64,000 nt of DNA from Paraburkholderia graminis C4D1M (GTDB lineage Bacteria > Pseudomonadota > Gammaproteobacteria > Burkholderiales > Burkholderiaceae): assembly GCF_000172415.1 (NCBI RefSeq), contig NZ_ABLD01000012.1, positions 1 through 64,000 of the forward strand. The letters are read 5' to 3'. The translations under genes were made by a program, and so were the position numbers. Shown here piece by piece: positions 1 through 9,228 of this stretch. The notes under the pieces were generated by a model. That model was given only the letters and a program-made list of their open reading frames with translations. It did no database searches and had not been told where the DNA came from. Each line of letters opens with the position of its first letter. Position 1 is the stretch's first letter.

Positions 1-121
1 CCCATGGCGAAGTTTATCAAGTCCGCGAATTGAGTGGGTGTCGTCGGCTCCCTTCGACTGTAGGGAGCTGCTCAGACCCGAGACAACGTTCAAGGGCGTC
101 CACTCGTACCAAGGAAATCCA

Positions 122-1039
122 ATGTCGATCGTAAAAAGCTTCGCCGTGGCAAACGGCGACATGTTCTACATCAAACACAACAGCGATAACTTCACCATTA
201 TCGACTGTAACCTTACTGCCGCAACTGCTCCGTTTCGCATCAAGGAGCTCAAGCGTGAGTCCCTCGACAAGGGAATCACTCGCTTCATCTCGACGCATCC
301 CGATCAGGATCACTTCGGTGGAATTGAGCTCTTGAACGATGAAGTGCCGATCACGAACTTCTACGTGGTCAAAAACCAAGCGATCAAGGAGGTGGAGACC
401 GAGTCATTCAAGCGCTATCGCTCGCTCCGCGATGACGCGACGAAGGCCTTCTATATGTACAAGGGGTGTACTCGCAAGTGGATGAATCTTTCCGATACCG
501 ACCGGGATAGTTCGGGCATCAATGTCCTGTGGCCGGACACCGGCAATCAGGATTTCAAGAGTGTGCTTGCGGCATGCAACGCCGGCGAGAGCTACAACAA
601 CATCTCAGCCGTCATTCGATATAAGGTCGCAGACGGTGCAAGTGTCATGTGGCTGGGTGACCTGGAGCACGAGTTCATGGAAAAAATTACCGACCATATC
701 CACTTGGAGAAGACTACCATCGTCTTCGCATCGCACCACGGGCGGGAATCCGGGAAAATCCCCGACTCGTGGCTCGAAAAATTGGACCCCCAGATCATTA
801 TCATCGGCGAGGCTCCTTCGCGTCACCTGCACTATTACACCGGCTACAACACGATCACCCAAAACTGCGCTGGCGACGTCACGATGGAGTGCGTCGACAA
901 CAAAGTCCATTTCTATGTTTCGAATCCCGCCTACACGGTAGATCACTTGGTCGACGAAGGCAGGGGGGACACCTTCGACAACTACATCGGCAGCATCACC
1001 GTTGAAACCGAGTACACGCTGCAAGTGAAGGCCGCATAA
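122..1039 (+). CDS. ComEC-like MBL-fold hydrolase, putative defence component
   Basis: About 305 residues, a single metallo-beta-lactamase domain. Visible are the metal-binding HPDQDH motif (residues 59-64), an Asp in a WLGDLEHEF segment near 180 and an HHGR motif at 205-208. These resemble the C-terminal nuclease-like domain of the DNA-uptake protein ComEC, so a phosphodiesterase or nuclease activity is plausible but unproven. I chose the ATG at 122 because it follows AAGGA at good spacing and because MBL domains of this kind normally begin with this strand; the frame stays open to the left window edge, with a GTG at 38 and no ribosome site. The stop is 11 bases before the membrane-protein gene, so the two probably form an operon. 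Composition is AT-richer than the neighbouring core genes (29 of 60 bases G+C at 181-240). Confidence 0.75.
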   Translation: MSIVKSFAVANGDMFYIKHNSDNFTIIDCNLTAATAPFRIKELKRESLDKGITRFISTHPDQDHFGGIELLNDEVPITNFYVVKNQAIKEVETESFKRYRSLRDDATKAFYMYKGCTRKWMNLSDTDRDSSGINVLWPDTGNQDFKSVLAACNAGESYNNISAVIRYKVADGASVMWLGDLEHEFMEKITDHIHLEKTTIVFASHHGRESGKIPDSWLEKLDPQIIIIGEAPSRHLHYYTGYNTITQNCAGDVTMECVDNKVHFYVSNPAYTVDHLVDEGRGDTFDNYIGSITVETEYTLQVKAA

Positions 1040-1050
1040 AGGTGATGACG

Positions 1051-1872
1051 ATGAACTGGACTCAAATCTTCGCAAAGATGCTTGACCCGTACGAACTGCG
1101 CGCGCGGCTCTTTCCCGGTTTGCTGCTACTTCTCCCGGCGATCACGTACCTCACGCTGCTATATGGCACCAAGAGTCCGATCATCGTGGGGCTTAGCAGT
1201 GTGCTTGCGACTTGCGGCGGCCCTTACTTTTTGTCCAGTTTCGTTCGTACGCGGGGGGTGCGAGCGCAGGAGGGCCTATATCGTCGATGGGGAGGACAAC
1301 CGTCAACGCTACTGCTGAGGCATGGTGATTCGCATTTGCCTCAGCAAACTAAACTTCGTTACCACGGTCTTGTCGCTTTGCGGCTGGGAATCGTCATACC
1401 AAGTTTGGAGGACGAAAAGCAACATCCCATCCAGGCAGACGAAGCGTATGCGGCAGCGGCAGATGCGCTGCGGCCGCTCACTAATGACCGCAAGCGCTTT
1501 CCCTTCATCTATAAGGAATTGGTCGCTTACGGATTTAACCGGAATGCGTACGGTTCACGTTGGATTGGGTTCAGCATCGCCGTGGCAACGATGATCGCAA
1601 CCATACTGCACGGCGGCATCGTGCACTTGCAAGCGCCATATTTGACTTATCCGAGCCTGAATCTCGCGCATTTTCTTGTGCTCCTTGTGTCATTTGTGCT
1701 TTCGGCCCTGTGGTCTCGTCACTTCACGGCTGACACTACTTGGTTTGCAGGCGTGTGCTACGCAAAACGGCTATGGGAGGCGTTGGAGGAGTTACCGAAG
1801 AAACCTGCTCGCACCCGGCCGAAGCGCAGAGGTTCCGACGAGCCTACAGCAACCTCAGTCGATCCGAAGTGA
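1051..1872 (+). CDS. four-helix membrane protein, partner of the MBL-fold protein
   Basis: About 273 residues from the ATG at 1051, which has AAAGG eight bases upstream; an ATG at 1045 and a GTG at 1042 are too close to that site. I do not recognise a named family. There are two hydrophobic helices near residues 21-38 and 44-64, a soluble middle of roughly 100 residues, then two more helices near 171-193 and 205-221, and a short basic C-terminal tail. This two-plus-two layout fits an inner-membrane protein with a central cytoplasmic domain, an arrangement also seen in membrane effectors of abortive-infection systems; that link is inference. It directly follows the MBL gene and shares its atypical composition. 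Confidence 0.7.
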   Translation: MNWTQIFAKMLDPYELRARLFPGLLLLLPAITYLTLLYGTKSPIIVGLSSVLATCGGPYFLSSFVRTRGVRAQEGLYRRWGGQPSTLLLRHGDSHLPQQTKLRYHGLVALRLGIVIPSLEDEKQHPIQADEAYAAAADALRPLTNDRKRFPFIYKELVAYGFNRNAYGSRWIGFSIAVATMIATILHGGIVHLQAPYLTYPSLNLAHFLVLLVSFVLSALWSRHFTADTTWFAGVCYAKRLWEALEELPKKPARTRPKRRGSDEPTATSVDPK

Positions 1873-2242
1873 ACGCAGCAAGCTGTTGGCCAGTTTGAAT
1901 GCGGTTACCGTCGTGGGATTACCGTTGCAACCGGAAGTCAGTTGTCGTTCTTGCGAACTCGCTGAAGCCTCGGTCGACGTAGCTTTGCGAGGGACGATGA
2001 ATGTCATCGAGCATGGCACCTCCTACGCTATCCAGACAATCGCTTCTTGCTTGGCCAATTCGAGGATTAGCCGCCAGAACGCCGCTCCTGCCCCCGCTCC
2101 GCACACAGAAACAACAAAGCCGACACAAGGCCGGCTTTGTTATGGAAGCGTTATTTTGCACTTTGTAGTAGGAAGCATATCTCTGCATCTGATGCAAAGT
2201 TATGGTTCCTGATTCATGCCATTCAATGAGATGCGAAACCTT
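1873..2242. other. gene-free stretch between island pair and tRNA-Ala
   Basis: No supportable gene. The first 200 bases look like decayed or non-coding sequence; a hairpin lies at 2113-2141 and roughly 100 bases separate it from the tRNA 3' end. Confidence 0.5.
2113..2141 (-). terminator. hairpin, likely tRNA-Ala terminator
   Basis: A 10-bp perfect stem (AACAAAGCCG with CGGCTTTGTT) followed on the minus strand by a T-rich run. It lies about 100 bases beyond the tRNA 3' end, in the direction of its transcription. Confidence 0.6.
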
Positions 2243-2318
<76 letters not shown>

Positions 2319-2382
2319 ACTATCGAAACAATTCTAGCACAGCCCTTTTCGGTTTTGCCAAGCCGCAACGGGCCACAAAACC

Positions 2383-2730
2383 TCACTTCGACGGCGCCCC
2401 CGCAAGCACCCAACCGACTACAGTACGGACATCCGCATCGCTCATCGACTGATGCGCCGGCATGGGAATCATGCCCCACACGCCCGAGCCGCCGTCCTTC
2501 ACCTTGCGCGCCAATTTTCCGGCCGCCTGCGCATCGCCCTTGTACCGGGCGGCGATCTGCTGGAACGACGGGCCGACCAGCTTGCGATCCACCGCATGGC
2601 AGCCCATGCACGCATTCGCATTCGCGACACGCTGACCAGCGGGTACATCGGCGGCAAACGCTTGAGATGCAAACACAAGCGCCACCGAGCCCGCCATCAA
2701 CGCCATAAAAACACCGCCAACCCCACGCAT
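2383..2730 (-). CDS. periplasmic c-type cytochrome (class I)
   Basis: About 115 residues with a Sec signal peptide ending near AFA (residue 26), one CMGCH haem-binding motif near residues 41-45, and a downstream Met-rich IPMPAHQ segment that would supply the axial Met ligand. Size and motif fit the cytochrome c551/c552 family of small periplasmic electron carriers. The ATG overlaps the stop codon of the upstream BON-domain gene by one base (TGATG); a GTG three bases earlier is the alternative start. It is the last gene of the yraN-diaA-dolP cluster. Its electron-transfer partner cannot be told from the sequence. Confidence 0.88.
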   Translation of the reverse strand: MRGVGGVFMALMAGSVALVFASQAFAADVPAGQRVANANACMGCHAVDRKLVGPSFQQIAARYKGDAQAAGKLARKVKDGGSGVWGMIPMPAHQSMSDADVRTVVGWVLAGAPSK

Positions 2731-3521
2731 CACTGCGGCGCCTTCGGATTGCCCGGATGCACCGCGTTCGAATTCGTGACCGGCGCCGGCGCCTGCTGTT
2801 CAAGCGGCCGCGCGCTCACCGACGAATCCGGAATCGCGCCCACCGTCGCCGCGCTCGCGTCGGGCTGCGACGCGGCGACCGGAGCCGTTGCCGCAGCAGC
2901 GGCCGCCGCAGCGGCTTCCTGCGGCTGGATGTACTGGAACACCTTCACGACCTGCGTCACGCCCGGCACCCGGCTCGCGACGTCCGCGCCGCGATTGCCT
3001 TCATCCATCGTGACGAGGCCCATCAGATACACCGAACCGCGCTCGGCCACGACCTTGAAATCGTTCGCCGAAATATCCTTCTCGGCGATCAGCGCCGTTT
3101 TCACGCGCGTCTCGAGATACGTGTCGTTCGTGCGCGACGAGAACGAACTCGCGGGCATGATCGCCAGTTCGTTGACGATCGTATTCACGTTGTTCAGTCC
3201 GCGCACGATGCTCTCTGCGCGCTGCTTCGACGCGTCCCCCGCGACTTCGCCGGTCAGCAGCACGCGGCGATTGAACACCGTCACGTTGACGTGCGCCGAG
3301 TCCGGCAGGTTCTGGCTCGTCTGCGAAAGCGCCTTCACCTGAATCTCGCGGTCTTCGGTCTGCGCGCCGAGCGTGCGCCGGTCGGTAGCCATCAACGCGC
3401 CGCCGCCCGCCGCGCCCGCAACGGCGAGAAAGCAACCCTGCAACGTCGCGGACAACCCCGCCGCAAAACCCACCACCAGCACGGTTCTCACCAGTGTCTT
3501 CTTGACGCGGAATACGCTCAT
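2730..3521 (-). CDS. dolP: dual BON-domain outer-membrane lipoprotein (DolP/YraP family)
   Basis: About 263 residues. A lipoprotein signal peptide ends in LQGC with the lipidated Cys at residue 30. Two BON domains follow (roughly residues 50-115 and 125-195), then a low-complexity Ala/Pro/Gln tail with a run of about nine alanines. DolP binds anionic phospholipid and helps maintain the outer membrane; E. coli DolP is about 190 residues, so the extra length here is the tail. The ATG at 3521 has GGAG about ten bases upstream. Position directly after diaA matches E. coli yraO-yraP, which supports the assignment. Confidence 0.88.
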   Translation of the reverse strand: MSVFRVKKTLVRTVLVVGFAAGLSATLQGCFLAVAGAAGGGALMATDRRTLGAQTEDREIQVKALSQTSQNLPDSAHVNVTVFNRRVLLTGEVAGDASKQRAESIVRGLNNVNTIVNELAIMPASSFSSRTNDTYLETRVKTALIAEKDISANDFKVVAERGSVYLMGLVTMDEGNRGADVASRVPGVTQVVKVFQYIQPQEAAAAAAAAATAPVAASQPDASAATVGAIPDSSVSARPLEQQAPAPVTNSNAVHPGNPKAPQ

Positions 3522-3546
3522 CAACTAGCTCTCCTTCGGATCGTTC

Positions 3547-4134
3547 TCAGTCTTCGCCCAGCAACATGGCATCGATGCCGTCGCACAGACAATGGATGGT
3601 CAGCAAATGCACTTCCTGGATACGCGCGGTGCGATCCGACGGCACGCACACGTGGATGTCGGTATCGCTCAGTATTTCCTGCATGCGTCCGCCGCCTTTT
3701 CCGCTCAGCGCGACGACGATCATTTCGCGCTCATGCGCAGCTTCGATCGCGGCGATCACATTCGCGGAATTGCCGGACGTGCTGATCGCGAGCAACACAT
3801 CGCCCGGCTGTCCGAGTGCCCATACCTGCTTCGAGAAAATCTGCTCGAACGAGTAGTCGTTGGCGATCGCGGTAAGCACGGACGTATCGGTGCTGAGCGC
3901 GACGGCCGGCAAGCCGGGCCGCTCGCGCTCGAAGCGGCCAATCAGTTCCGCGGCGAAGTGTTGCGCGTCGGCGGCCGAGCCGCCATTGCCGCAAGAAAGA
4001 ATGCGATTGCCGTTGGCAAGCGCGGCGAACATCGTGTCGATCGCTGCAGCGATCGGCATCGACAAGGTTTCCAGGGCTTCGAGTTTGACTGCCGCGCTAT
4101 CGCGGAAGTGTTGTTGAATGCGTTCGACTGACAT
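3547..4134 (-). CDS. diaA: SIS-domain protein DiaA (DnaA initiator-associating protein)
   Basis: About 195 residues from the ATG at 4134; an upstream start would add 15 residues outside the family. The SIS phosphosugar-binding fold shows CGNGGSAADAQHF at residues 48-60 and STSGNS at 118-123, as in DiaA and the phosphoheptose isomerase GmhA. Gene order (yraN, this gene, BON lipoprotein) favours DiaA, which binds DnaA at the origin and promotes timely initiation. GmhA remains the alternative because sequence alone separates them poorly; no heptose-pathway genes lie nearby. It is probably co-transcribed with dolP and the cytochrome gene. Confidence 0.82.
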   Translation of the reverse strand: MSVERIQQHFRDSAAVKLEALETLSMPIAAAIDTMFAALANGNRILSCGNGGSAADAQHFAAELIGRFERERPGLPAVALSTDTSVLTAIANDYSFEQIFSKQVWALGQPGDVLLAISTSGNSANVIAAIEAAHEREMIVVALSGKGGGRMQEILSDTDIHVCVPSDRTARIQEVHLLTIHCLCDGIDAMLLGED

Positions 4135-4389
4135 CGAGTCTCTATCTTCTACCGCGAGTGGGCCGCAATGCGCAGCCATGTTGTGAAGTCGTATGAATGA
4201 AGTCGTGCAGCCTGCCGTGCCGCTGCGGTGAACGTGTTACGCAACGCGTGACGCGACATACGTGAATCCGAAGAACACCTCGCGAAATGCGCTGTACGGA
4301 GCACTGTTATGCCGCATGTCGTCCGCCGCCCCGTAGCTCGCACGCGAGCGCAAGTTTATCGCACTAACACGCGTTGTCCGCGCATTGCG

Positions 4390-4923
<534 letters not shown>

Positions 4924-4948
4924 TCCGTCCGTCTGCGTTTTCTGCCTC

Positions 4949-5827
4949 ATGACTTCTCTCTCCGAACTCGCGCAAGGACAGCAGTACCCTGCCGCCGCGC
5001 TGTATGTGGTGGCCACGCCGATCGGCAACGTCGCCGACATCACGCTGCGCGCGCTGCACGTACTCGGTCTCGTCGACCGCATCGCCGCGGAAGACACGCG
5101 CAACACGGGTCAGTTGCTCGCGCGCTATGGAATCTCGAAGCCGCTCATCGCCGTCCATCAGCACAACGAGCGAGCCGCGGCGCAACGCATCGTCGAACAT
5201 TTGCAGGCGGGCGAGCGGGTGGCGTATGTGTCCGACGCAGGCACGCCCGGCATCTCGGACCCAGGCGCAAAGCTCGTCGATGCAGCGCGCGAAGCGGGCT
5301 TTGCGGTCGTTCCGCTGCCGGGCGCAAGCGCGCTTGCCACCGCACTGAGCGCGGCGGGCGACTGGGTCGCGACGTTCTCGTTCCTCGGCTTTCTTCCGCC
5401 GAAAGCCAAAGCGCGCGCCGCCACACTTCAGGGGCTCGCCCATCATCCGCATGCGCTGGTCTTCTACGAAGCGCCGCATCGCATCGTCGAAACGGTGCAG
5501 GCGCTGGCCGATACGTTGGGCGGCGAGCGCAAGCTGCTGATCGCGCGAGAACTGACGAAGTTACACGAAGCGCTGCATTGCGGCACCCTGGCCGAAGGGC
5601 CAACGTGGCTCGCCGCCGATCCAAACCGGCAACGCGGAGAATTCGTACTGGTAGTGGAAGGCGCGCAGCAGGAAGCGGCCGGCGAACACGATCATGATGC
5701 GTTGCTCGAAACGCTGCTCGAAGAATTGACGGTGAGCAGCGCGGCCAAAATAGCGGCGGCGATCACCGGCGCGTCGCGCAACGCGTTGTACACGCGCGCG
5801 CTCGAGCTCAAGAAAGAAGAGGACTGA
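4949..5827 (+). CDS. rsmI: 16S rRNA (cytidine1402-2'-O)-methyltransferase RsmI
   Basis: About 292 residues, the usual RsmI length. The tetrapyrrole-methylase-type SAM-binding fold is evident: VATPIGN near residues 21-27, AEDTRNTGQLL, then the SDAGTPGISDPG loop and a GASAL segment. RsmI adds the 2'-O-methyl group to C1402 of 16S rRNA at the decoding centre. The ATG begins MTSLSELAQ and lies head-to-head with yraN, as in many proteobacteria. A bidirectional terminator follows about 50 bases after the stop. Confidence 0.95.
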   Translation: MTSLSELAQGQQYPAAALYVVATPIGNVADITLRALHVLGLVDRIAAEDTRNTGQLLARYGISKPLIAVHQHNERAAAQRIVEHLQAGERVAYVSDAGTPGISDPGAKLVDAAREAGFAVVPLPGASALATALSAAGDWVATFSFLGFLPPKAKARAATLQGLAHHPHALVFYEAPHRIVETVQALADTLGGERKLLIARELTKLHEALHCGTLAEGPTWLAADPNRQRGEFVLVVEGAQQEAAGEHDHDALLETLLEELTVSSAAKIAAAITGASRNALYTRALELKKEED

Positions 5828-5876
5828 CGCGCGAAGCGGCCGCGCCGCAAGCACAGCGGGATACGTCACGCAAAAC

Positions 5877-5910
5877 AAAAGGGCCGCTCATACCGATGAG
5901 CGGCCCTTCT
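5877..5910. terminator. bidirectional Rho-independent terminator
   Basis: A 13-bp stem (AAGGGCCGCTCAT with ATGAGCGGCCCTT) and 4-base loop between the convergent rsmI and rlpA genes, with A runs on the left and T-rich sequence on the right. Confidence 0.85.
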
Positions 5911-5975
5911 TGCATTTACACGCAGCAGCGTGGCTGTTCGTCATGCGAGGCAGCGCCCAAAGCGCCGCCGCAAAA

Positions 5976-6578
5976 TCATTTCTGCGCAGTCGATCCCGAG
6001 TTGGACGCCAGCGTTTCGTCGCGTGCGGCGCGCGCTTCTTCCTGCGTCAAACCTTCGATCTTCACGCGCGCCGTGCCGGCGTGGCGCATATCGAGCACGT
6101 TCGCCGCCGCCATCGACAGATCGATCACCCGGCCGCGCGCATACGGACCGCGGTCGTTGATTCGCACGACGACCGAGCGCGACGTGGCGGGATTCGTCAC
6201 GCGCACATATGAGCCGAGGGGCAGCGTGCGATGCGCGGCAGTCAGCGCGTGCATGTCGTAACGTTCGCCATTCGCGGTGCGGCGGCCATGGAAACCGCGG
6301 CCATACCAGGAGGCGCGGCCGATCTGATGAAAGTCCGACACGTCGGTGCCGTCATCGGTGAGCGGTTTGGCGTCGGCCAGCGACGAGCCCTGGACGGCGA
6401 CGTCCGAGGCCGGCGCGCTGCCGTAGGCTTGCGGTCCGAAGGACGCTGCTTGCGCGTTTTTTGTGCGGAGCGGCACAGCGTTTGCAACGCTGTTGTCGGC
6501 CCCCGGCGGCGTGGCGCAACCGGCCAGCACAAAAAAGGCGAAAAGAGTCCCCAGACTACGGGATAACCGAGTTTTCAT
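5976..6578 (-). CDS. rlpA: RlpA-like septal lytic transglycosylase lipoprotein
   Basis: About 200 residues from the ATG at 6578. A lipoprotein signal ends in LAGC, followed by a disordered linker of about 70 residues and then the double-psi beta-barrel domain with GRASWYGRGFHGR, TANGERYD and VVRINDRGPYARGR; the Asp and His of this barrel are the catalytic residues in Pseudomonas RlpA. There is no C-terminal SPOR domain, unlike RlpA of Pseudomonas and E. coli, so septal targeting would have to occur some other way. In-frame starts upstream at 6608 and 6611 would add residues before the signal peptide. Confidence 0.88.
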   Translation of the reverse strand: MKTRLSRSLGTLFAFFVLAGCATPPGADNSVANAVPLRTKNAQAASFGPQAYGSAPASDVAVQGSSLADAKPLTDDGTDVSDFHQIGRASWYGRGFHGRRTANGERYDMHALTAAHRTLPLGSYVRVTNPATSRSVVVRINDRGPYARGRVIDLSMAAANVLDMRHAGTARVKIEGLTQEEARAARDETLASNSGSTAQK

Positions 6579-7222
6579 AAGACGTGCAATCACATTGTCG
6601 AGCCGCATCACGCGAAGTTGAGCGTGTTGCCTGCGACTCCGGCGGCAAAGGACGACAACGCGCCGCGCAGACGAGCGCAGTACGTCGAAGCCCGGATGCA
6701 GCTCACTGAGCCGCTACCGCACGGTTAATTTTCACGTCTGGCGCAACCTGTCCCCGGCAGCCTGACCAGACCCCACATGCCGCCATCGAACGTGGCAAAC
6801 ACGTTCTTGCGCGCGAAAGTTCAGCGCGCAGGAACGGCGGCGTAGGCCCCACCCAGCGTCACGACCGTTAAAGTCGTAGCAGGCGCGCGGCGCCTGGCTG
6901 GGCAAGACGTGTGCATCGAATGCATCGATACCTGATGGCCGTCATACCGCGACGGCCCTTACTTGAGTGGCGATCCGCGCGCCCATTTTTGATGGGGACG
7001 CATCGCCTTGTGGCAGCACGATTCCTCGTGCATGGGGTCCATTATACCCAAAACAGAAGTCTGCGTTGCTAAGCGACTGAAAACCTTGATGAATCTTCAC
7101 CATTGCTGCAAGAATCGACAGACAAAAGCCGCAGGCGCGGCGTTTGCGGGGAGGCGACAAGCCTCGGCGCGCGCCGGAAAGACGCCGGTACAATCAACGT
7201 TTTCACTGCGGCGCCGTCATCC
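6579..7222. other. large structured intergenic region
   Basis: No coding sequence supportable. It holds strong inverted repeats: a 12-bp stem at 6803-6814/6824-6835, an AACGTG/CACGTT hairpin at 6789-6805 that competes with it, GCCGCC/GGCGGC flanks, and GGCCGTC/GACGGCC at 6937-6957. It must contain the divergent promoters of rlpA and the MBL gene. An unrecognised small RNA is possible. Confidence 0.45.
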
Positions 7223-7867
7223 ATGAAAGTCACCTTGATCCCCGTTACGCCGTTCCAGCAAAACAGCTCGCTGCTCGTTTGCGAGGCGACCGGACGCGCG
7301 GCCGTCGTCGATCCGGGCGGCGATCTCGACATCATTCAAGGCGAGATCGCGCGGCAGAAGGTGAGCGTCGAAAAAGTGCTGCTGACGCATGGCCATATCG
7401 ACCACTGCGCCGGCGCGAAGACGCTGGCCACGCATTACGGCGTGCCGATCGAAGGCCCGCATCCGGACGAACGTTTCTGGCTCGACAAGCTGCCGGATCA
7501 AAGCACGCGCTTCGGCTTTCCGGCTGCGCAGGCGTTCGAGCCCGACCGTTGGCTCGACGACGGCGACACCGTGCAGTTCGGCGATGAAACGCTCGAGGTC
7601 TATCACTGCCCCGGCCACACGCCGGGCCACGTCGTGTTCTTCAGCCGCGCGCATCGGCTCGCGCTGGTCGGCGACGTGCTCTTCGCGGGCTCCATCGGCC
7701 GCACGGATTTTCCGCGCGGCAACCACGCCGATCTGATCCGCTCGATCCGCGAAAAACTCTGGCCGCTCGGCGACGACGTCACGTTCGTGCCGGGCCACGG
7801 TCCCACGTCGACGTTCGGCGCGGAGCGTCGCAGCAATCCCTATGTCGCCGACGGAGTCGCCGCATGA
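7223..7867 (+). CDS. MBL-fold hydrolase, glyoxalase II-like (YcbL type)
   Basis: About 214 residues. The metal ligands are in THGHIDHCAG (the THxHxDH motif), HCPGHTPGH, GDVLFAGSIGRTD and VPGHGP, all typical of the short glyoxalase II-like subgroup that lacks the C-terminal substrate helices of true glyoxalase II. Such enzymes hydrolyse small thioesters; the physiological substrate is unknown. The ATG at 7223 is preceded by a long in-frame extension with no family match. The stop codon overlaps the exonuclease start by four bases (ATGA), so the two are translationally coupled. Confidence 0.88.
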   Translation: MKVTLIPVTPFQQNSSLLVCEATGRAAVVDPGGDLDIIQGEIARQKVSVEKVLLTHGHIDHCAGAKTLATHYGVPIEGPHPDERFWLDKLPDQSTRFGFPAAQAFEPDRWLDDGDTVQFGDETLEVYHCPGHTPGHVVFFSRAHRLALVGDVLFAGSIGRTDFPRGNHADLIRSIREKLWPLGDDVTFVPGHGPTSTFGAERRSNPYVADGVAA

Positions 7868-8493
7868 GCAGCGAAATCTATGTCAGTACCGACGTCGAAG
7901 CGGACGGCCCGATTCCCGGCCCGCATTCGATGCTGAGTTTCGCCTCGGCCGCCTACACGGAGGACAAGCAGCTGATCGCCACGTTCTCCGCCAATCTGGA
8001 ATTGCTCGACGGCGCGGCGCCCCATCCGGTGCAGGAAGCGTGGTGGAAGACGCAGCCCGAGGCGTGGGCGGCCTGCCGTACCGACTTGCAGCGTCCGGAC
8101 GCGGCGCTCGCGGCCTACGTCGACTGGGTCGAGGCGCTGCCCGGCAAGCCGGTGTTCGTCGCCATGCCCGCCGGCTTCGACTTTACGTACATGTTCTGGT
8201 ACATGATGCGCTTTGTCGGCCGCTGCCCGTTTTCGTGGTCGGCGCTCGACATCAAGACGCTCGCCTTCGCGATGACCGGCCTGCCGTATCGCAAGAACAT
8301 CAAACCGCGCTTTCCGAAACACTGGTTCGACGAGCATCCGCACACGCACGTCGCGCTCGATGACGCCATCGAACAGGGCGCACTTTTCTGCAACATGCTG
8401 AAGGATCTGCGCACGATGCAGGCCGCCAGCCTTGCGTCGGCGCAAGAAGGGGACGCCTCAGGACAAAATCCCGCTGAGGAACCGGCAAATTAG
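7864..8493 (+). CDS. DEDDh 3'-5' exonuclease-like protein
   Basis: About 209 residues. The DnaQ-type fold is suggested by an N-terminal STDVEADGP strand with the Asp-x-Glu pair, a central Asp-containing strand (GFDFTYMF) and a C-terminal HVALDDAIEQG segment that matches the His and Asp of the DEDDh motif. It therefore probably removes nucleotides from 3' ends, but substrate (DNA or RNA) is unknown. It shares a 4-base ATGA overlap with the MBL gene upstream. The last 20 residues are low-complexity Ala/Gly/Glu. Confidence 0.75.
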   Translation: MSSEIYVSTDVEADGPIPGPHSMLSFASAAYTEDKQLIATFSANLELLDGAAPHPVQEAWWKTQPEAWAACRTDLQRPDAALAAYVDWVEALPGKPVFVAMPAGFDFTYMFWYMMRFVGRCPFSWSALDIKTLAFAMTGLPYRKNIKPRFPKHWFDEHPHTHVALDDAIEQGALFCNMLKDLRTMQAASLASAQEGDASGQNPAEEPAN

Positions 8494-8583
8494 GTAATCT
8501 CCCTCGCGGGAGGCGTTTTGCATTGCGTTTCGTTTTCGCGCCCTCTACCATGCGGTGATACGGCGACGCAAACGGAGGCGCAG

Positions 8584-9042
8584 TTGACACTCGATACGTT
8601 CTCTCAAAAAATTCTGCGCCTTTTGCAGTTAGATGCACGCCGTTCGGTGCAGGAAATATCCGATCAGGTCGGCCTGTCGAGCACGCCATGCTGGCGGCGC
8701 ATCAAGGACATGGAGCAGTCGGGCGTGATCCAGCGCTACACCGCGCTGCTGGATCGCGAAAAACTGGGGCTGCACGTGTGCGCGCTCGCGCACATTCACC
8801 TCACGCGTCACACCGAAGGCGGCGTCGAACAGTTCGAGCGGGAGATCGCCACCTGCCCGGAAGTCACCGAGTGCTACAGCACGACCGGCGAATCCGATTA
8901 CATCCTCAAGATCGTCGCGCCGGACATCAAGGCGTACGACACGTTTCTGCACGAACGCATCTTCAAGATTCCCGCGGTGGCGCAAGTGCGCACGAGCGTC
9001 GTGCTGCGCGAGATCAAGTTCGATACGCAGTTGCCGCTTTGA
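8584..9042 (+). CDS. Lrp/AsnC family transcriptional regulator
   Basis: About 152 residues. An N-terminal winged helix-turn-helix (residues 5-60, SVQEISDQVGLSSTPCWRRI) is followed by the ligand-binding RAM domain with the TGESDYILKIV strand. These proteins bind amino acids and control amino-acid metabolism or transport genes. I place the start at the TTG at 8584 because GGAGG lies seven bases upstream and the family begins here; an in-frame start at 8518 would add 22 unrelated residues. It is the last gene on this strand before a convergent CDF transporter. Confidence 0.9.
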   Translation: MTLDTFSQKILRLLQLDARRSVQEISDQVGLSSTPCWRRIKDMEQSGVIQRYTALLDREKLGLHVCALAHIHLTRHTEGGVEQFEREIATCPEVTECYSTTGESDYILKIVAPDIKAYDTFLHERIFKIPAVAQVRTSVVLREIKFDTQLPL

Positions 9043-9228
9043 GGGGATGCGCTTTGATGCGCTTCGCTTCGATGGGGTTTGATGCGCGTCGGTGTGCCAG
9101 AGGTGCACGTGTGATGCGCCTGATGGTCCGCAATCCGCCGATGATGCGCCGGCGAGCCGCCGCAATCCATCAAGAGCGCCGTTCGGCATGGCGACGCGGC
9201 CCGCCGCGCGTTGCGTTGCTCTCAAGCC

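Noticed and set aside
38..121. Upstream GTG start for the MBL-fold protein
   Set aside because: No ribosome site, and the ATG at 122 has AAGGA and matches the domain start; the frame is open to the window edge, so an N-terminal extension is still possible.
6720..6960. 6S, RNase P or SRP RNA
   Set aside because: A GACCAGAC stretch recalls RNase P, but the conserved cores of all three RNAs are missing by eye.
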